Shown: piece by piece, positions 27,101 to 35,260 of the stretch
How positions within the stretch are numbered: position 1 is the stretch's first letter
How the letters are laid out: every line of letters starts with the position of its first letter
Assembly (NCBI GenBank): GCA_910588325.1
Contig: CAJUPP010000010.1
Coordinates: 8,795-72,794 of the forward strand
Direction: 5' to 3'
Length of the DNA: 64,000 nucleotides
DNA from: an uncultured Hungatella sp.
GTDB taxonomy: Bacteria > Bacillota > Clostridia > Lachnospirales > Lachnospiraceae
Position numbers and translations under genes: made by a program
Notes under the pieces: generated by a model
What the model was told of the DNA's origin: nothing
Database searches by the model: none
The model's input: the letters and a program-made list of their open reading frames with translations, nothing else

Positions 27101-28383
27101 GGGGTAACCATCCTTTCTGCCAGCTGCTCCTCATAATTCTTCAAAGCAGTCTCCAGAGATATCTCCTTCATAAAATAAGACCAGATATTGTCATGAAGCA
27201 GATTCATGGATATGGTGTAATCTGTCGTAGCCGGAAAATGGGATATTTCCTCTTCCGTGAAAAAATATTCCGTATGTTCAGGCATACGGATACTGTCCTG
27301 GAAAACCTGACGGACCTCTTTAGAGTTCCAGGCAGGGAGAAATCCCTTTGCTGCAATCTTCTTCGCCCCTTCTTCCCCACAGGCATACTCCAAAAACAAT
27401 ACGGCTTCCTCTTTTTTCTGTGATTTTTCCGCTACCATGAGAACTGCCGGAGAACCGATGGCGTAATCTTTCTCCTCATCCCAGCCGGGAAGCTTTGCCA
27501 CATCATACTGAAAATCCGGATACTCACTGTCCATCCGCTCCCTCAGCATAGAGAGGCACCATTCGCCATTGTACATCATCGCCGCCTCTCCTCCTAAAAA
27601 ACGGCGGATATAATCCTTGCTCCCCACATCTGTCAGCTGGCTATAAGGCATCGCCGCACCTTTTTCGTATGTTAAGGAATAATTCCATTTTGCCGCTTCT
27701 GCAAAAAGCTTTAAGTCCTCTTCCTCCATAGGGTTCTCTGCTCCTGCTGTCCTCACCGGCACTCTCCACCAAGTGCTCTCATAATTCAGAGATCCATACC
27801 ATCCTCTCTGAGGGTTGGTCAGGCGCTCTGCCAAGGCCGCATAATCCTCCCAGGTCCAGTCCCCTTCCGGATACGGAACCCCTTGAGCATCGAAAATTTC
27901 TTTATTGTAATAAACGACCCAGGCACTGTTTCGGTAGGGAAGCATGTACACTCCCTCCTCACTGTCCAAAAAATCCATAAGACTTCCAAGGCCGCTTAGA
28001 TCCGCATTCTTAAGATATTCTCTCAAATCAGTAAGCTGTCCCTTCTCAATCAACTGGGCTCCGCCTGCTGCCGTTGCTATGGCAATCACATCCACAGCCT
28101 CGTCTCCGTTGAGAATAATCTGAAAGCTTTGAGTCGTTTCATTATTAGGAAGGTAATGAACATTTACTGTAATATCCGGATATTTTTCCATAAACCCTTC
28201 TGCCAATGTACTAAATGTCTCTATCTCATCATACCAGGCATATACCTCCAGTGTGGAGGGTTCCTCTACCCTCTCCCCATACTCACTGCTGTCCTGACTG
28301 CTTTCTCTCAACAATATCAACGTCGTAAAAAGCGATACGCCAAACAGCACCCACAAAATAATAATTCCCTTCTTCAGCTTCAT
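27097..28383 (-). CDS. Membrane-anchored sugar-binding protein, probable sensor co-receptor
   Basis: 428 residues, family 1 (MalE-like) binding-protein fold. The N-terminus has one hydrophobic stretch ('IIILWVLFGVSLFTTLILL') and no lipobox cysteine, so it is either an uncleaved anchor or an ordinary signal peptide. It is collinear with the transport lipoprotein at 22395-23756: 'SAWVVYYNKEIFDAQGVPYP' against 'SSWVVYYNKDIFDAAGVPYP', and a shared WWRVP. It overlaps the upstream AraC-type gene and the downstream kinase gene by 4 bases each (ATGA). No permease follows. I infer it presents sugar to the kinase; a known parallel is clostridial XylFII with LytS and YesN. Confidence 0.85.
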   Translation of the reverse strand: MKLKKGIIILWVLFGVSLFTTLILLRESSQDSSEYGERVEEPSTLEVYAWYDEIETFSTLAEGFMEKYPDITVNVHYLPNNETTQSFQIILNGDEAVDVIAIATAAGGAQLIEKGQLTDLREYLKNADLSGLGSLMDFLDSEEGVYMLPYRNSAWVVYYNKEIFDAQGVPYPEGDWTWEDYAALAERLTNPQRGWYGSLNYESTWWRVPVRTAGAENPMEEEDLKLFAEAAKWNYSLTYEKGAAMPYSQLTDVGSKDYIRRFLGGEAAMMYNGEWCLSMLRERMDSEYPDFQYDVAKLPGWDEEKDYAIGSPAVLMVAEKSQKKEEAVLFLEYACGEEGAKKIAAKGFLPAWNSKEVRQVFQDSIRMPEHTEYFFTEEEISHFPATTDYTISMNLLHDNIWSYFMKEISLETALKNYEEQLAERMVTP

Positions 28384-28820
28384 GCCTGCAGAAATTCCTC
28401 TCTCAAAACTACAACATTGGAATACTCCAATAATTTGGGCTGTTTTTCCTGTTCCTGATACTCTTTTGGCGCAGTACCCATATATTTACAGAAATTCTTG
28501 TAAAATATGGAATAATCCTGATATCCAGCCGCCTCCGCCGCAGTTTGTGCAGGAATCCCACGGCCAATCATCTCCGAGGCCGCCCAGATCCGCCGCTCTG
28601 TCAGATACCCATGTATCGTTTTTCCTGTCTGCTGTTTAAACTCTCTCATTAAGTGATACTTGCTAACATACAGTCTTTCTGACAAATCGTCAACCGATAC
28701 CTTTTCCGAAAAATGCATATCCAGGTATTCCAGTGTTTCTTTTACATAAGAAGGCATCCTTTTTCTCTTAACAGAAACCAAATCAATAATTTTTGTATCT
28801 TCCCTTCTGCCCAAAACCAT
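28380..28820 (-). CDS. Short AraC-type DNA-binding protein
   Basis: 146 residues. It consists almost only of the double helix-turn-helix of AraC proteins ('LSERLYVSKYHLMREFKQQTG' and 'GYQDYSIFYKNFCKYMGTAPKEY'), with about 25 residues before and 25 after. Full AraC members also carry a sensor domain, absent here. GGGAGG 5 bases before the ATG argues that it is a real start and not a fragment. It overlaps the binding-protein-like gene by 4 bases, as first gene of a four-gene regulatory unit. Its targets are unknown; the adjacent importer is the obvious candidate. Confidence 0.8.
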   Translation of the reverse strand: MVLGRREDTKIIDLVSVKRKRMPSYVKETLEYLDMHFSEKVSVDDLSERLYVSKYHLMREFKQQTGKTIHGYLTERRIWAASEMIGRGIPAQTAAEAAGYQDYSIFYKNFCKYMGTAPKEYQEQEKQPKLLEYSNVVVLREEFLQA

Positions 28821-28985
28821 ATTCCCCTCCCTATCTGTTCAGGCTACACTCCATCGTAATTATTGTACCCTGCTATGGTCGGTTTCCGTTAGAAAATTCC
28901 TGCAAACAAATTAGTACTTTTCCATAATTATTCCCCCCAAAAACCACTCATTATCATCTCTTTCACACAAATTGCCAAAATAATA

Positions 28986-29020
28986 AAGGGCCAAGAACAG
29001 TTTTCCTGAACTTGGCCTTT
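28986..29020 (-). terminator. Terminator after the SpoIIM-like gene
   Basis: GGCCAAG (28989-28995) pairs with CTTGGCC (29011-29017), extended by AAA/TTT, with inner CAG/CTG pairing. On the minus strand the tail is CTTTATTATTTT. Confidence 0.65.
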
Positions 29021-29052
29021 TCTCGTATTCTCTTTTTTCATTTTGTGTAACC

Positions 29053-29568
29053 TTAAAAATTTAAAAACGTTTCCATGAAAGTGCCGATAATAATAACAAA
29101 AATAAGAAACAGCCACACCCGTATCTTTATTTTCTCTAATCCGTTTTCGCCTCCTACTGCCAGAATGATCCATGACAAACCGTAAAAAATCCATTGTGGC
29201 AGCACTGAACGCAGAAAAAGAAATAGTCCCATCCATCCGCTTTCCAGTGTAAACGTAGAAATTATCAATCCGCTGTTAAAACCAAATATCGCGGAGAGCC
29301 CATAGAAAGCCCATTTTGCCAAGGGGGTCATTCCCACCAAAGCCCCCACTCCGATTTCACCGAAACGCCGCTTTAAGGTGTATCTCCATAGCTGCCCTCT
29401 TTCTTCCATTCCCATAGACTGTCCCCATTGATATATGGAATCAAAATAGCCAATCTGTTTCAGCAGTTCCCCGCTGAGCAAATTGGCTGTCACGCATCCA
29501 ACTATGCTTCCTGCTGCAAAAAGCAGAAACAGCATATCCGTAAACGACCCCCAACGCCCCTTTTTCAT
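29053..29568 (-). CDS. Probable stage II sporulation protein M-like membrane protein
   Basis: 171 residues with about four to five membrane segments. I place it with SpoIIM on size, topology, resemblance of the N-terminal 'FAAGSIVGCVTANLL' region, and position: in Bacillus subtilis spoIIM lies close to nudF, as here. SpoIIM belongs to the forespore-engulfment DMP complex with SpoIID and SpoIIP. It follows nudF by 63 bases on the same strand and ends at a terminator. AGGGG lies before the ATG. The identification rests partly on context. Confidence 0.55.
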   Translation of the reverse strand: MKKGRWGSFTDMLFLLFAAGSIVGCVTANLLSGELLKQIGYFDSIYQWGQSMGMEERGQLWRYTLKRRFGEIGVGALVGMTPLAKWAFYGLSAIFGFNSGLIISTFTLESGWMGLFLFLRSVLPQWIFYGLSWIILAVGGENGLEKIKIRVWLFLIFVIIIGTFMETFLNF

Positions 29569-29631
29569 CCGGAACCCCTGTACTTTTTTTACAGCCTATG
29601 AAGAAGGATCGCTCTTTATACGTTTTTCCTT

Positions 29632-30174
29632 CTATTTTCTACCAGCGTATTTGACCGCATAGGCTGTGATAGCCGCTACGGTCTTACCGTCTGTCATTTT
29701 TCCGTCATAAATAAGTTTCAGTAAATCCTCCAATTCCCATGCCTCTACTTCAATGACCTCATCCTCATCCAGATGCTGATGGGAAGGTATTAGATTTCTG
29801 GCTACGAAAATGTCAATCGCCTCATCGCAGAAAGCAACTGTAGTGTTGACACTGATTAAATATTCCAGATTGTCTGAACGATATCCAGTCTCCTCTTCCA
29901 ACTCTCTGTATGCGCACTCAATCTTAGGTTCATCCGGTGCATCCAGTTTTCCTGCCGGAATCTCCAGCGTCTCACGGTCCAACGCGTTGCGGTACTGACG
30001 CACCATCAGAATCTTCCCATCCCCCGTGACCGGAAGCACTGCCGCCGCACCGTCATGATGAATGAAGTCCCAATGTGCCTCATGTCCGTTGGCAATCACC
30101 GTATCCTCATATATCTTTAAAATTGTCCCCTGATATTTTAACTGTCTGTTCAAACGCACAACACTCTCTGCCAT
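29632..30174 (-). CDS. nudF: Nudix hydrolase, ADP-ribose pyrophosphatase type
   Basis: 180 residues. The Nudix box begins at about G75 and ends in 'YRELEEETGY', with all catalytic glutamates present. 'LMVRQYRNALDRETLEIPAG' before it is typical of ADP-ribose pyrophosphatases, which cleave ADP-ribose to AMP and ribose 5-phosphate. The frame is open 30 codons further upstream, but that lysine-rich extension is not usual in the family. I chose the ATG at 30174, although its ribosome site is weak; a GTG upstream with AAAGGA is the alternative. It precedes the SpoIIM-like gene. Confidence 0.88.
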   Translation of the reverse strand: MAESVVRLNRQLKYQGTILKIYEDTVIANGHEAHWDFIHHDGAAAVLPVTGDGKILMVRQYRNALDRETLEIPAGKLDAPDEPKIECAYRELEEETGYRSDNLEYLISVNTTVAFCDEAIDIFVARNLIPSHQHLDEDEVIEVEAWELEDLLKLIYDGKMTDGKTVAAITAYAVKYAGRK

Positions 30175-30285
30175 ATTCTTCTGCCTCTGCTTTCTTTCCT
30201 TTTCTAATTTCTTTTTTATCGCTGCTTTCTCCTTTGTCACTGCTTTCTTTCCTTTTTGCAACACTATACCAGTATCCTGATCTTC

Positions 30286-31296
30286 CTACTGTATCCAGGC
30301 ACCGGTGGAATCTACTCTTCTGCCGCTTCCGTCCGGAACCATGGCATTTACCAGCATATCCCCGCTCTCAGGCATACAGTAATAGGATTTCCCGCTCCAG
30401 TCTATCCAACCTGTCACCATATATCCCTTGGAATCAAAGAAATACCATTTTCCATCAATCATCTGCCAATTACTGGTTGTATAGCTCCCGTCTCCATTGC
30501 AGTACCACCAGCCTACATGGTCTAAAATCCAGCCATACTGTTGATTCTGCTGGTTAACCAGCTGTCCTGGTTCCGTGACACCTTCCGGTACGGGAGTCCC
30601 ATACAGACTGCGAAATTGCTGCGCGGTAGCTTCATCTACATATACGCTGCCATCTGCTTCCCGCCAATCGCTTTTTTTCCCATTATCCTGGGCATTTACC
30701 CCACGCACTCTGTAAGAATAAGTGCCGGCGCGGGTCATCATGGGAGCAAAATCAAAGCTTGTTCCTACTGTATTTTGATAATCGCCCACACTTCTTCCGT
30801 CTCTGTATAAGCGCAGCTCATAATAGCCTGCATTGAATGTCTCGCTCCAACTACCTGTAGTCTGTGAACTCCAATGAGCCTCACGGATTTCTCCCATCTG
30901 TTCTCTCAGCGAAGGAAGCTGAATTTTCAGAATGATCGTGGTAGCTCCCTTTTTTGTTCCGCTTATATAAGTGCCGCCTTTTACGTTAATCGTAGATTTT
31001 ACCACAGAAAAATAATATCCGTCCTCCGCCTCCAGCGTAACCTCTATCTCCGGTGTATCGCTGCATCCCCACACATCAATCTCATTCATGATCTCAATAT
31101 CGCCAACTGAGTATCTGTCACTTCTTGTTGTAACCTCTACATCATTCTCCGTAAGGCGCTCTCCTACTTTGAAATCATTCTCTACCGTAATGACCACCTC
31201 TTTAAGCTTCTGAGCTCCAAATGCCTGAACACTGATTTCTGTAAGAAAAATCATGGTTAGTATCAACAGGCTCACTGTCCTTTTCTTCCTCTTCAA
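30286..31296 (-). CDS. Secreted cell-wall-binding repeat protein
   Basis: 336 residues from a TTG at 31296, placed 6 bases after AGGAGG. The signal peptide runs to about residue 28 ('ISVQAFGA'). The middle contains one or two beta-rich domains, the second resembling fibronectin type III ('AGTYSYRVRGVNA'). The C-terminal 100 residues hold choline-binding-like repeats ('GWWYCNGDGSYTTSNWQ', 'GKWYFFDSKGYMVTGW'), which attach proteins to the cell wall. No catalytic domain is visible. The gene is followed by nudF on the same strand with a large gap; it seems to be an independent unit. Its role is unknown. Confidence 0.85.
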   Translation of the reverse strand: MKRKKRTVSLLILTMIFLTEISVQAFGAQKLKEVVITVENDFKVGERLTENDVEVTTRSDRYSVGDIEIMNEIDVWGCSDTPEIEVTLEAEDGYYFSVVKSTINVKGGTYISGTKKGATTIILKIQLPSLREQMGEIREAHWSSQTTGSWSETFNAGYYELRLYRDGRSVGDYQNTVGTSFDFAPMMTRAGTYSYRVRGVNAQDNGKKSDWREADGSVYVDEATAQQFRSLYGTPVPEGVTEPGQLVNQQNQQYGWILDHVGWWYCNGDGSYTTSNWQMIDGKWYFFDSKGYMVTGWIDWSGKSYYCMPESGDMLVNAMVPDGSGRRVDSTGAWIQ

Positions 31297-31378
31297 GTTC
31301 TCCCTCCTCCCTATAGCTATAACTTTATGCCTTATTTTTCCTTCTGTCAATAGAATTCATCTAACCGTAAGAAAACGT

Positions 31379-31418
31379 ACCCTCAGTGGACAAGGGGATA
31401 CCCATGTCCACTGAGGGT
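31379..31418. repeat. Perfect 14-pair intergenic palindrome
   Basis: ACCCTCAGTGGACA and its exact complement TGTCCACTGAGGGT flank a 12-base loop that itself contains GGG...CCC. It lies between rny and the cell-wall-binding gene and has no clear T-run on either side. Confidence 0.8.
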
Positions 31419-31436
31419 AACATATGCAAATAACAT

Positions 31437-31466
31437 AAAAAAGAGGAGGTCATTCTCAACCTCCCC
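31437..31466 (-). terminator. Terminator after rny
   Basis: On the minus strand GGGGAGGT pairs with ACCTCCTC around an 8-base loop, followed by six Ts. It begins about 18 bases past the rny stop. Confidence 0.8.
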
Positions 31467-31484
31467 TTCTATGTCCTATGTCAC

Positions 31485-33044
31485 TTATTTTGCATAATCA
31501 GTAACTCTTGATTCACGAATTACATTAACACGAATCTGTCCCGGATATTCCATGGACTCTTCAATTTTTTTAGAAATATTTCTTGCCAAAAGAACCATAT
31601 CATCATCACTAATCTGTTCTGGAACCACCATAACACGGACTTCACGTCCTGCCTGGATTGCATAAGACTTGTCAACTCCCTTAAAGGAATCCGTAATCTC
31701 TTCCAACTGCTTAAGCCTGTTGGTATATGTCTCCAGAGTCTCTCTTCTTGCGCCTGGTCTTGCAGCGGATATAGCATCCGCCGCCTGCACAATACAGGCA
31801 ATCAGACTCTCTGGTTCAACATCGCCATGATGGGATTCCACAGCATTTACCACCACTGCAGATTCCTTATATTTTTTACAAAGCTCTGAGCCTAATTTTA
31901 CATGCGAGCCTTCTACCTCATGGTCAATGGATTTACCAATGTCATGTAATAAACCGGCACGTTTAGCCATGCGGATATCCACGCCGATCTCACCGGCTAA
32001 AAGTCCCGATAAATGTGATACTTCAATGGAATGCTTCAAAGCATTCTGTCCATAACTAGTTCGGAATTTCATTCTTCCAAGAAGCTTTACCAATTCCGGG
32101 TGAATTCCATGAATGCCCACTTCCAGTGTGGCAGCCTCGCCTTCTTCCCTCATACTGGCCTCTACTTCTCTCTGTGCTTTTTCTACCATCTCTTCAATTC
32201 TGGCCGGATGAATACGCCCATCTACAACCAGACGTTCCAGGGCGATTCTCGCAACCTCTCGCCTTACAGGATCAAATCCTGACAAAACTACTGCTTCCGG
32301 TGTATCATCGATAATCAACTCCACACCTGTCATTGTCTCCAATGTACGAATATTACGGCCTTCTCTTCCGATAATCCGGCCTTTCATCTCATCATTTGGA
32401 AGCTGAACTACGGATACCGTAGTCTCTGCAACATGATCCGCCGCACATCTCTGGATCGCGGCAACGATATACTCCTTCGCCTTCTTTTCTGCTTCTTCTT
32501 TGGCTCTGGTCTCCATCTCTTTAATCATTCTGGCAGTATCATGTTTCACATCATCTTCCACAGACTTCAGCAGATATTCTTTCGCCTGTTCGGAGGTCAG
32601 CCCCGAAATTCGTTCCAATTCCTGCTGTCTCTTCCCGCGAAGTTCCTCAGCTTCTGCCAATTTCCTGTTCAAGTTGTCTTCACGTGCTGATATACTTGCT
32701 TCTCTGCGTTCCAATGTCTCGGACTTCTTGTCCAAATTTTCTTCCTTGCTTAATACTCGTCGTTCATACCGTTGCAGCTCTGCCCTTCTTTCCTTCGTCT
32801 CTTTCTCCAACTCATTCTTGGTTTTCAGGGACTCTTCCTTTGCCTCCAGGAGAGCTTCTCGCTTCTTTGTCTCTGCGGTCCTTAATGCCTCATCTATTAT
32901 CTCTCTGGACTTTTCCTCCGCACTGCCGATTTTACTCTCATATGTTTTCTTCCGGTGTGCGATTGCCAATCCCCAGGTAATAGGCGCCACAATAATTATT
33001 GTAAACAATACAGTAATCAATACAGGTATCACTATTGTTGACAC
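31485..33044 (-). CDS. rny: Ribonuclease Y
   Basis: 519 residues, normal for RNase Y. An N-terminal membrane anchor ('VIPVLITVLFTIIIVAPITWG') is followed by a long charged coiled coil (about 30-200), a KH RNA-binding domain ('GRIIGREGRNIRTLE') and an HD domain with 'LLHDIGKSIDHE'. It starts mRNA decay at the membrane. The start codon is GTG, 7 bases after AGGAGG. It has its own strong promoter and a terminator, so it is a single-gene unit although recX-recA lie just upstream. Confidence 0.96.
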   Translation of the reverse strand: MSTIVIPVLITVLFTIIIVAPITWGLAIAHRKKTYESKIGSAEEKSREIIDEALRTAETKKREALLEAKEESLKTKNELEKETKERRAELQRYERRVLSKEENLDKKSETLERREASISAREDNLNRKLAEAEELRGKRQQELERISGLTSEQAKEYLLKSVEDDVKHDTARMIKEMETRAKEEAEKKAKEYIVAAIQRCAADHVAETTVSVVQLPNDEMKGRIIGREGRNIRTLETMTGVELIIDDTPEAVVLSGFDPVRREVARIALERLVVDGRIHPARIEEMVEKAQREVEASMREEGEAATLEVGIHGIHPELVKLLGRMKFRTSYGQNALKHSIEVSHLSGLLAGEIGVDIRMAKRAGLLHDIGKSIDHEVEGSHVKLGSELCKKYKESAVVVNAVESHHGDVEPESLIACIVQAADAISAARPGARRETLETYTNRLKQLEEITDSFKGVDKSYAIQAGREVRVMVVPEQISDDDMVLLARNISKKIEESMEYPGQIRVNVIRESRVTDYAK

Positions 33045-33093
33045 AGGAGCACCTCCTTATTTAGTTTTCATTGTACACAAATACAACACTTCA

Positions 33094-33122
33094 ATTTTAA
33101 ACTGTTTTATACATTATGTCAA
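33094..33122 (-). promoter_or_regulatory. Promoter of rny
   Basis: Minus strand TTGACA (33117-33122), 17 bases, TAAAAT (33094-33099); close to consensus. Confidence 0.75.
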
Positions 33123-33192
33123 GTGTCTTGCACAACTCAAACCAGCAAACAGCCACAAATCGTAACCGTTCAGACAATGGGGAATCAGCCAT

Positions 33193-33801
33193 TCAGATAT
33201 CCTCCTGGCTGACTCCCAGGTTCCGGTACACAGCGTCAAAAGAAAACCCTTTTCTTGCCAATGCTGCTACCAGCTTTGCTTTATCCTTAGGTGTGGTGCT
33301 CTCCGGCATATATCCCTTTTTCTGGAGAAAAGCCCTGATCTGTCTATCCTCGCATACCTCGCAATCCTCCAAAAGTATCCGGATCTGCTCCTGTTTTAAT
33401 CCTTTCTTAAGCAGATCAAATTCCAGACGTTTCCTGCTTCTCTGATTGCCGTAAGTTTCAATATACCGTCTCCCAAAGTCCAGATCATCCAGAAAATGGT
33501 ACTCTGTTAAAAAGTTTATAATCTGATCAACAACCTGCTGAGGATAAAATCCCTCTTTCAGTTTCTTACGTATCTCATATTCCGTTCTGTCTCTGTCCTT
33601 TAAATAATACAGTGCCCGCTCTTTTCCTCGCTTTAAAAGGATCTCCTCTAATATCCGGTTATACTGTTCTTCGGACAATTCATTGCCTTCTTCTATCTGA
33701 TATCTCTTTCGTTCTCCTCTATATAGAACGAATACCTGTTCTTCATCCAGAAAAACTTTGCTTCTTTGCTTATCCAGAGGAACAATGGACGTCACCTGCA
33801 C
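33193..33801 (-). CDS. recX: Regulatory protein RecX
   Basis: 202 residues. RecX binds RecA filaments and limits their activity. The three-helix repeats of the family are visible in 'KERALYYLKDRDRTEYEIRKKL', 'DDLDFGRRYIET' and 'RSRKRLEFDLLKKGL'. The start is a GTG one base after the recA stop, with AAGGAG inside the recA tail, so translation is coupled to recA. This order (recA then recX) is common and makes the assignment secure. Confidence 0.92.
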   Translation of the reverse strand: MQVTSIVPLDKQRSKVFLDEEQVFVLYRGERKRYQIEEGNELSEEQYNRILEEILLKRGKERALYYLKDRDRTEYEIRKKLKEGFYPQQVVDQIINFLTEYHFLDDLDFGRRYIETYGNQRSRKRLEFDLLKKGLKQEQIRILLEDCEVCEDRQIRAFLQKKGYMPESTTPKDKAKLVAALARKGFSFDAVYRNLGVSQEDI

Positions 33802-33802
33802 T

Positions 33803-34846
33803 TTAAGCTTCTGTCTCCTTCTCCGGTACTGCCGTCTCCGGAAGTTCAGACGGTTTCAGTCCATAACGCTCCCGCACCTTATTTTCAATCTCCAGACAGA
33901 CAACCGGATTGTTTCTCAAATAAATCTTGGCATTCTCCCGTCCCTGGCCAATCTTGGCTCCCTGGTAAGCATACCATGCACCGCTTTTTTCCACAATATT
34001 CTCCTTGGCTGCCAGATCCAGGATATCTCCCTCCTTTGAGATTCCCTGGCCAAACATAATATCAAATTCCGCCTCTTTAAACGGAGGAGCAATTTTATTC
34101 TTCACTACTTTTACACGGACATGGTTTCCTATCACTTCCCCACTCTGCTTCAGGCTGTCTGTCCTTCTCACATCCATACGAACGGATGCATAGAATTTCA
34201 AGGCCCTTCCGCCGGTAGTAGTCTCTGGATTACCAAACATCACGCCAATCTTCTCACGAATCTGATTGATAAAGATAACGGTACAGTTGGACTTGCTGAT
34301 AATTCCTGTCAATTTTCTCAATGCCTGTGACATCAGACGCGCCTGCAGACCTACATGGGATTCTCCCATCTCCCCATCAATCTCCGCCTTGGGAACCAAT
34401 GCCGCTACGGAGTCTACAATCACAATATCCACAGCCCCGGAGCGCACCATGGTCTCGGTAATCTCCAAAGCCTGCTCTCCGTTATCCGGTTGGGATATGT
34501 ACAAATTATCAATATCTACCCCTATATTTTTAGCATACACCGGATCCAGGGCATGCTCCGCATCAATAAAACCGGCAATTCCTCCTCTCTTCTGTACTTC
34601 GGCTACCATATGAAGGGCCACCGTAGTCTTACCACTGGACTCCGGGCCATAGATCTCTATCACACGCCCCTTTGGAATTCCCCCAAGACCAAGGGCCAAA
34701 TCCAGCCCCAGAGAGCCTGTCGGAACCGTCTCTATATTCATATTGGCTCCTCTGTCTCCCAGTTTCATCACGGAACCTTTCCCATATGCTTTCTCAATCT
34801 GTGTCAAAGCCGCATCCAGAGCTTTCATCTTATCATCTTTATTCAT
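33803..34846 (-). CDS. recA: Recombinase RecA
   Basis: 347 residues from the ATG at 34846, which has GGAGG 5 bases upstream. The Walker A motif is at 67-74 ('GPESSGKT'), the Walker B region reads 'VDIVIVDSVAAL', and loop L2 has 'GNPETTTGGRALKFYASVR'. RecA forms filaments on single-stranded DNA for strand exchange and triggers LexA self-cleavage. A near-consensus promoter and a 14-base SOS palindrome lie just upstream, so the gene is LexA-controlled. recX follows in the same unit. Confidence 0.98.
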   Translation of the reverse strand: MNKDDKMKALDAALTQIEKAYGKGSVMKLGDRGANMNIETVPTGSLGLDLALGLGGIPKGRVIEIYGPESSGKTTVALHMVAEVQKRGGIAGFIDAEHALDPVYAKNIGVDIDNLYISQPDNGEQALEITETMVRSGAVDIVIVDSVAALVPKAEIDGEMGESHVGLQARLMSQALRKLTGIISKSNCTVIFINQIREKIGVMFGNPETTTGGRALKFYASVRMDVRRTDSLKQSGEVIGNHVRVKVVKNKIAPPFKEAEFDIMFGQGISKEGDILDLAAKENIVEKSGAWYAYQGAKIGQGRENAKIYLRNNPVVCLEIENKVRERYGLKPSELPETAVPEKETEA

Positions 34847-34860
34847 GTCTGCCTCCAAAC

Positions 34861-34874
34861 AGAACAAATGTTCT
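34861..34874. promoter_or_regulatory. LexA (SOS) box of recA
   Basis: AGAACAAATGTTCT is a perfect 14-base palindrome matching the Gram-positive SOS core GAAC-N4-GTTC. It lies between the -10 box and the ribosome site of recA, overlapping the expected start of transcription. Confidence 0.88.
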
Positions 34875-34884
34875 TTTTCTATTA

Positions 34885-34913
34885 ATCATAATACACCCAT
34901 CCAAAAATGTCAA
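34885..34913 (-). promoter_or_regulatory. Promoter of recA-recX
   Basis: Minus strand TTGACA (34908-34913), 17 bases, TATGAT (34885-34890); near-consensus, with the SOS box immediately downstream. Confidence 0.85.
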
Positions 34914-35260
34914 CCATATTTCAACTACATTTTCCACGCATATTTTTTCTGTCTACTCCCACAAATGACATCCCTCCTGTTCCTATTTTCAATCTCTTCT
35001 TCTGTGTATTTCGTGAACTTAGGAAGATTTTCCTGTGACCATAACCAGATGAATCTTTCATGAACCAGCCAGAACGACTAGGAATACTATAACATATGTC
35101 CTGAAAAAAAGAAAGTAAAATTTACAACTATTTGATAAAGTAACCGCATGTTACCGTTCACTCCATGACGAATCACTCCGCTGATTCGTCATGAGCCAAT
35201 ACAGTTATGGGACCAAAGCATAAGTGCTGCCAAGTGACTTTCTTGGCAGCACTCTCTCAT
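34914..35260. repeat. Gene-free stretch with three palindromes
   Basis: 347 bases between the recA promoter and the aspS stop. It contains GTAAC/GTTAC at 35140-35154, a perfect 12-pair palindrome at 35164-35193 (CATGACGAATCA and complement, 6-base loop), and a perfect 12-pair palindrome at 35223-35253. No gene is supported. The series could be a small repeat element or several terminators. Confidence 0.6.
35223..35253 (-). terminator. Possible terminator after aspS
   Basis: AGTGCTGCCAAG and CTTGGCAGCACT pair perfectly around a 7-base loop, 8 bases after the aspS stop. No good T-run follows on the minus strand, so terminator function is uncertain. Confidence 0.45.

Noticed and set aside
28381..28820. 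Short AraC gene as a truncated pseudogene
   Set aside because: A strong ribosome site at the right distance and the ATGA overlap with the next gene favour a real short gene, although the truncation idea is kept as the test in the findings.
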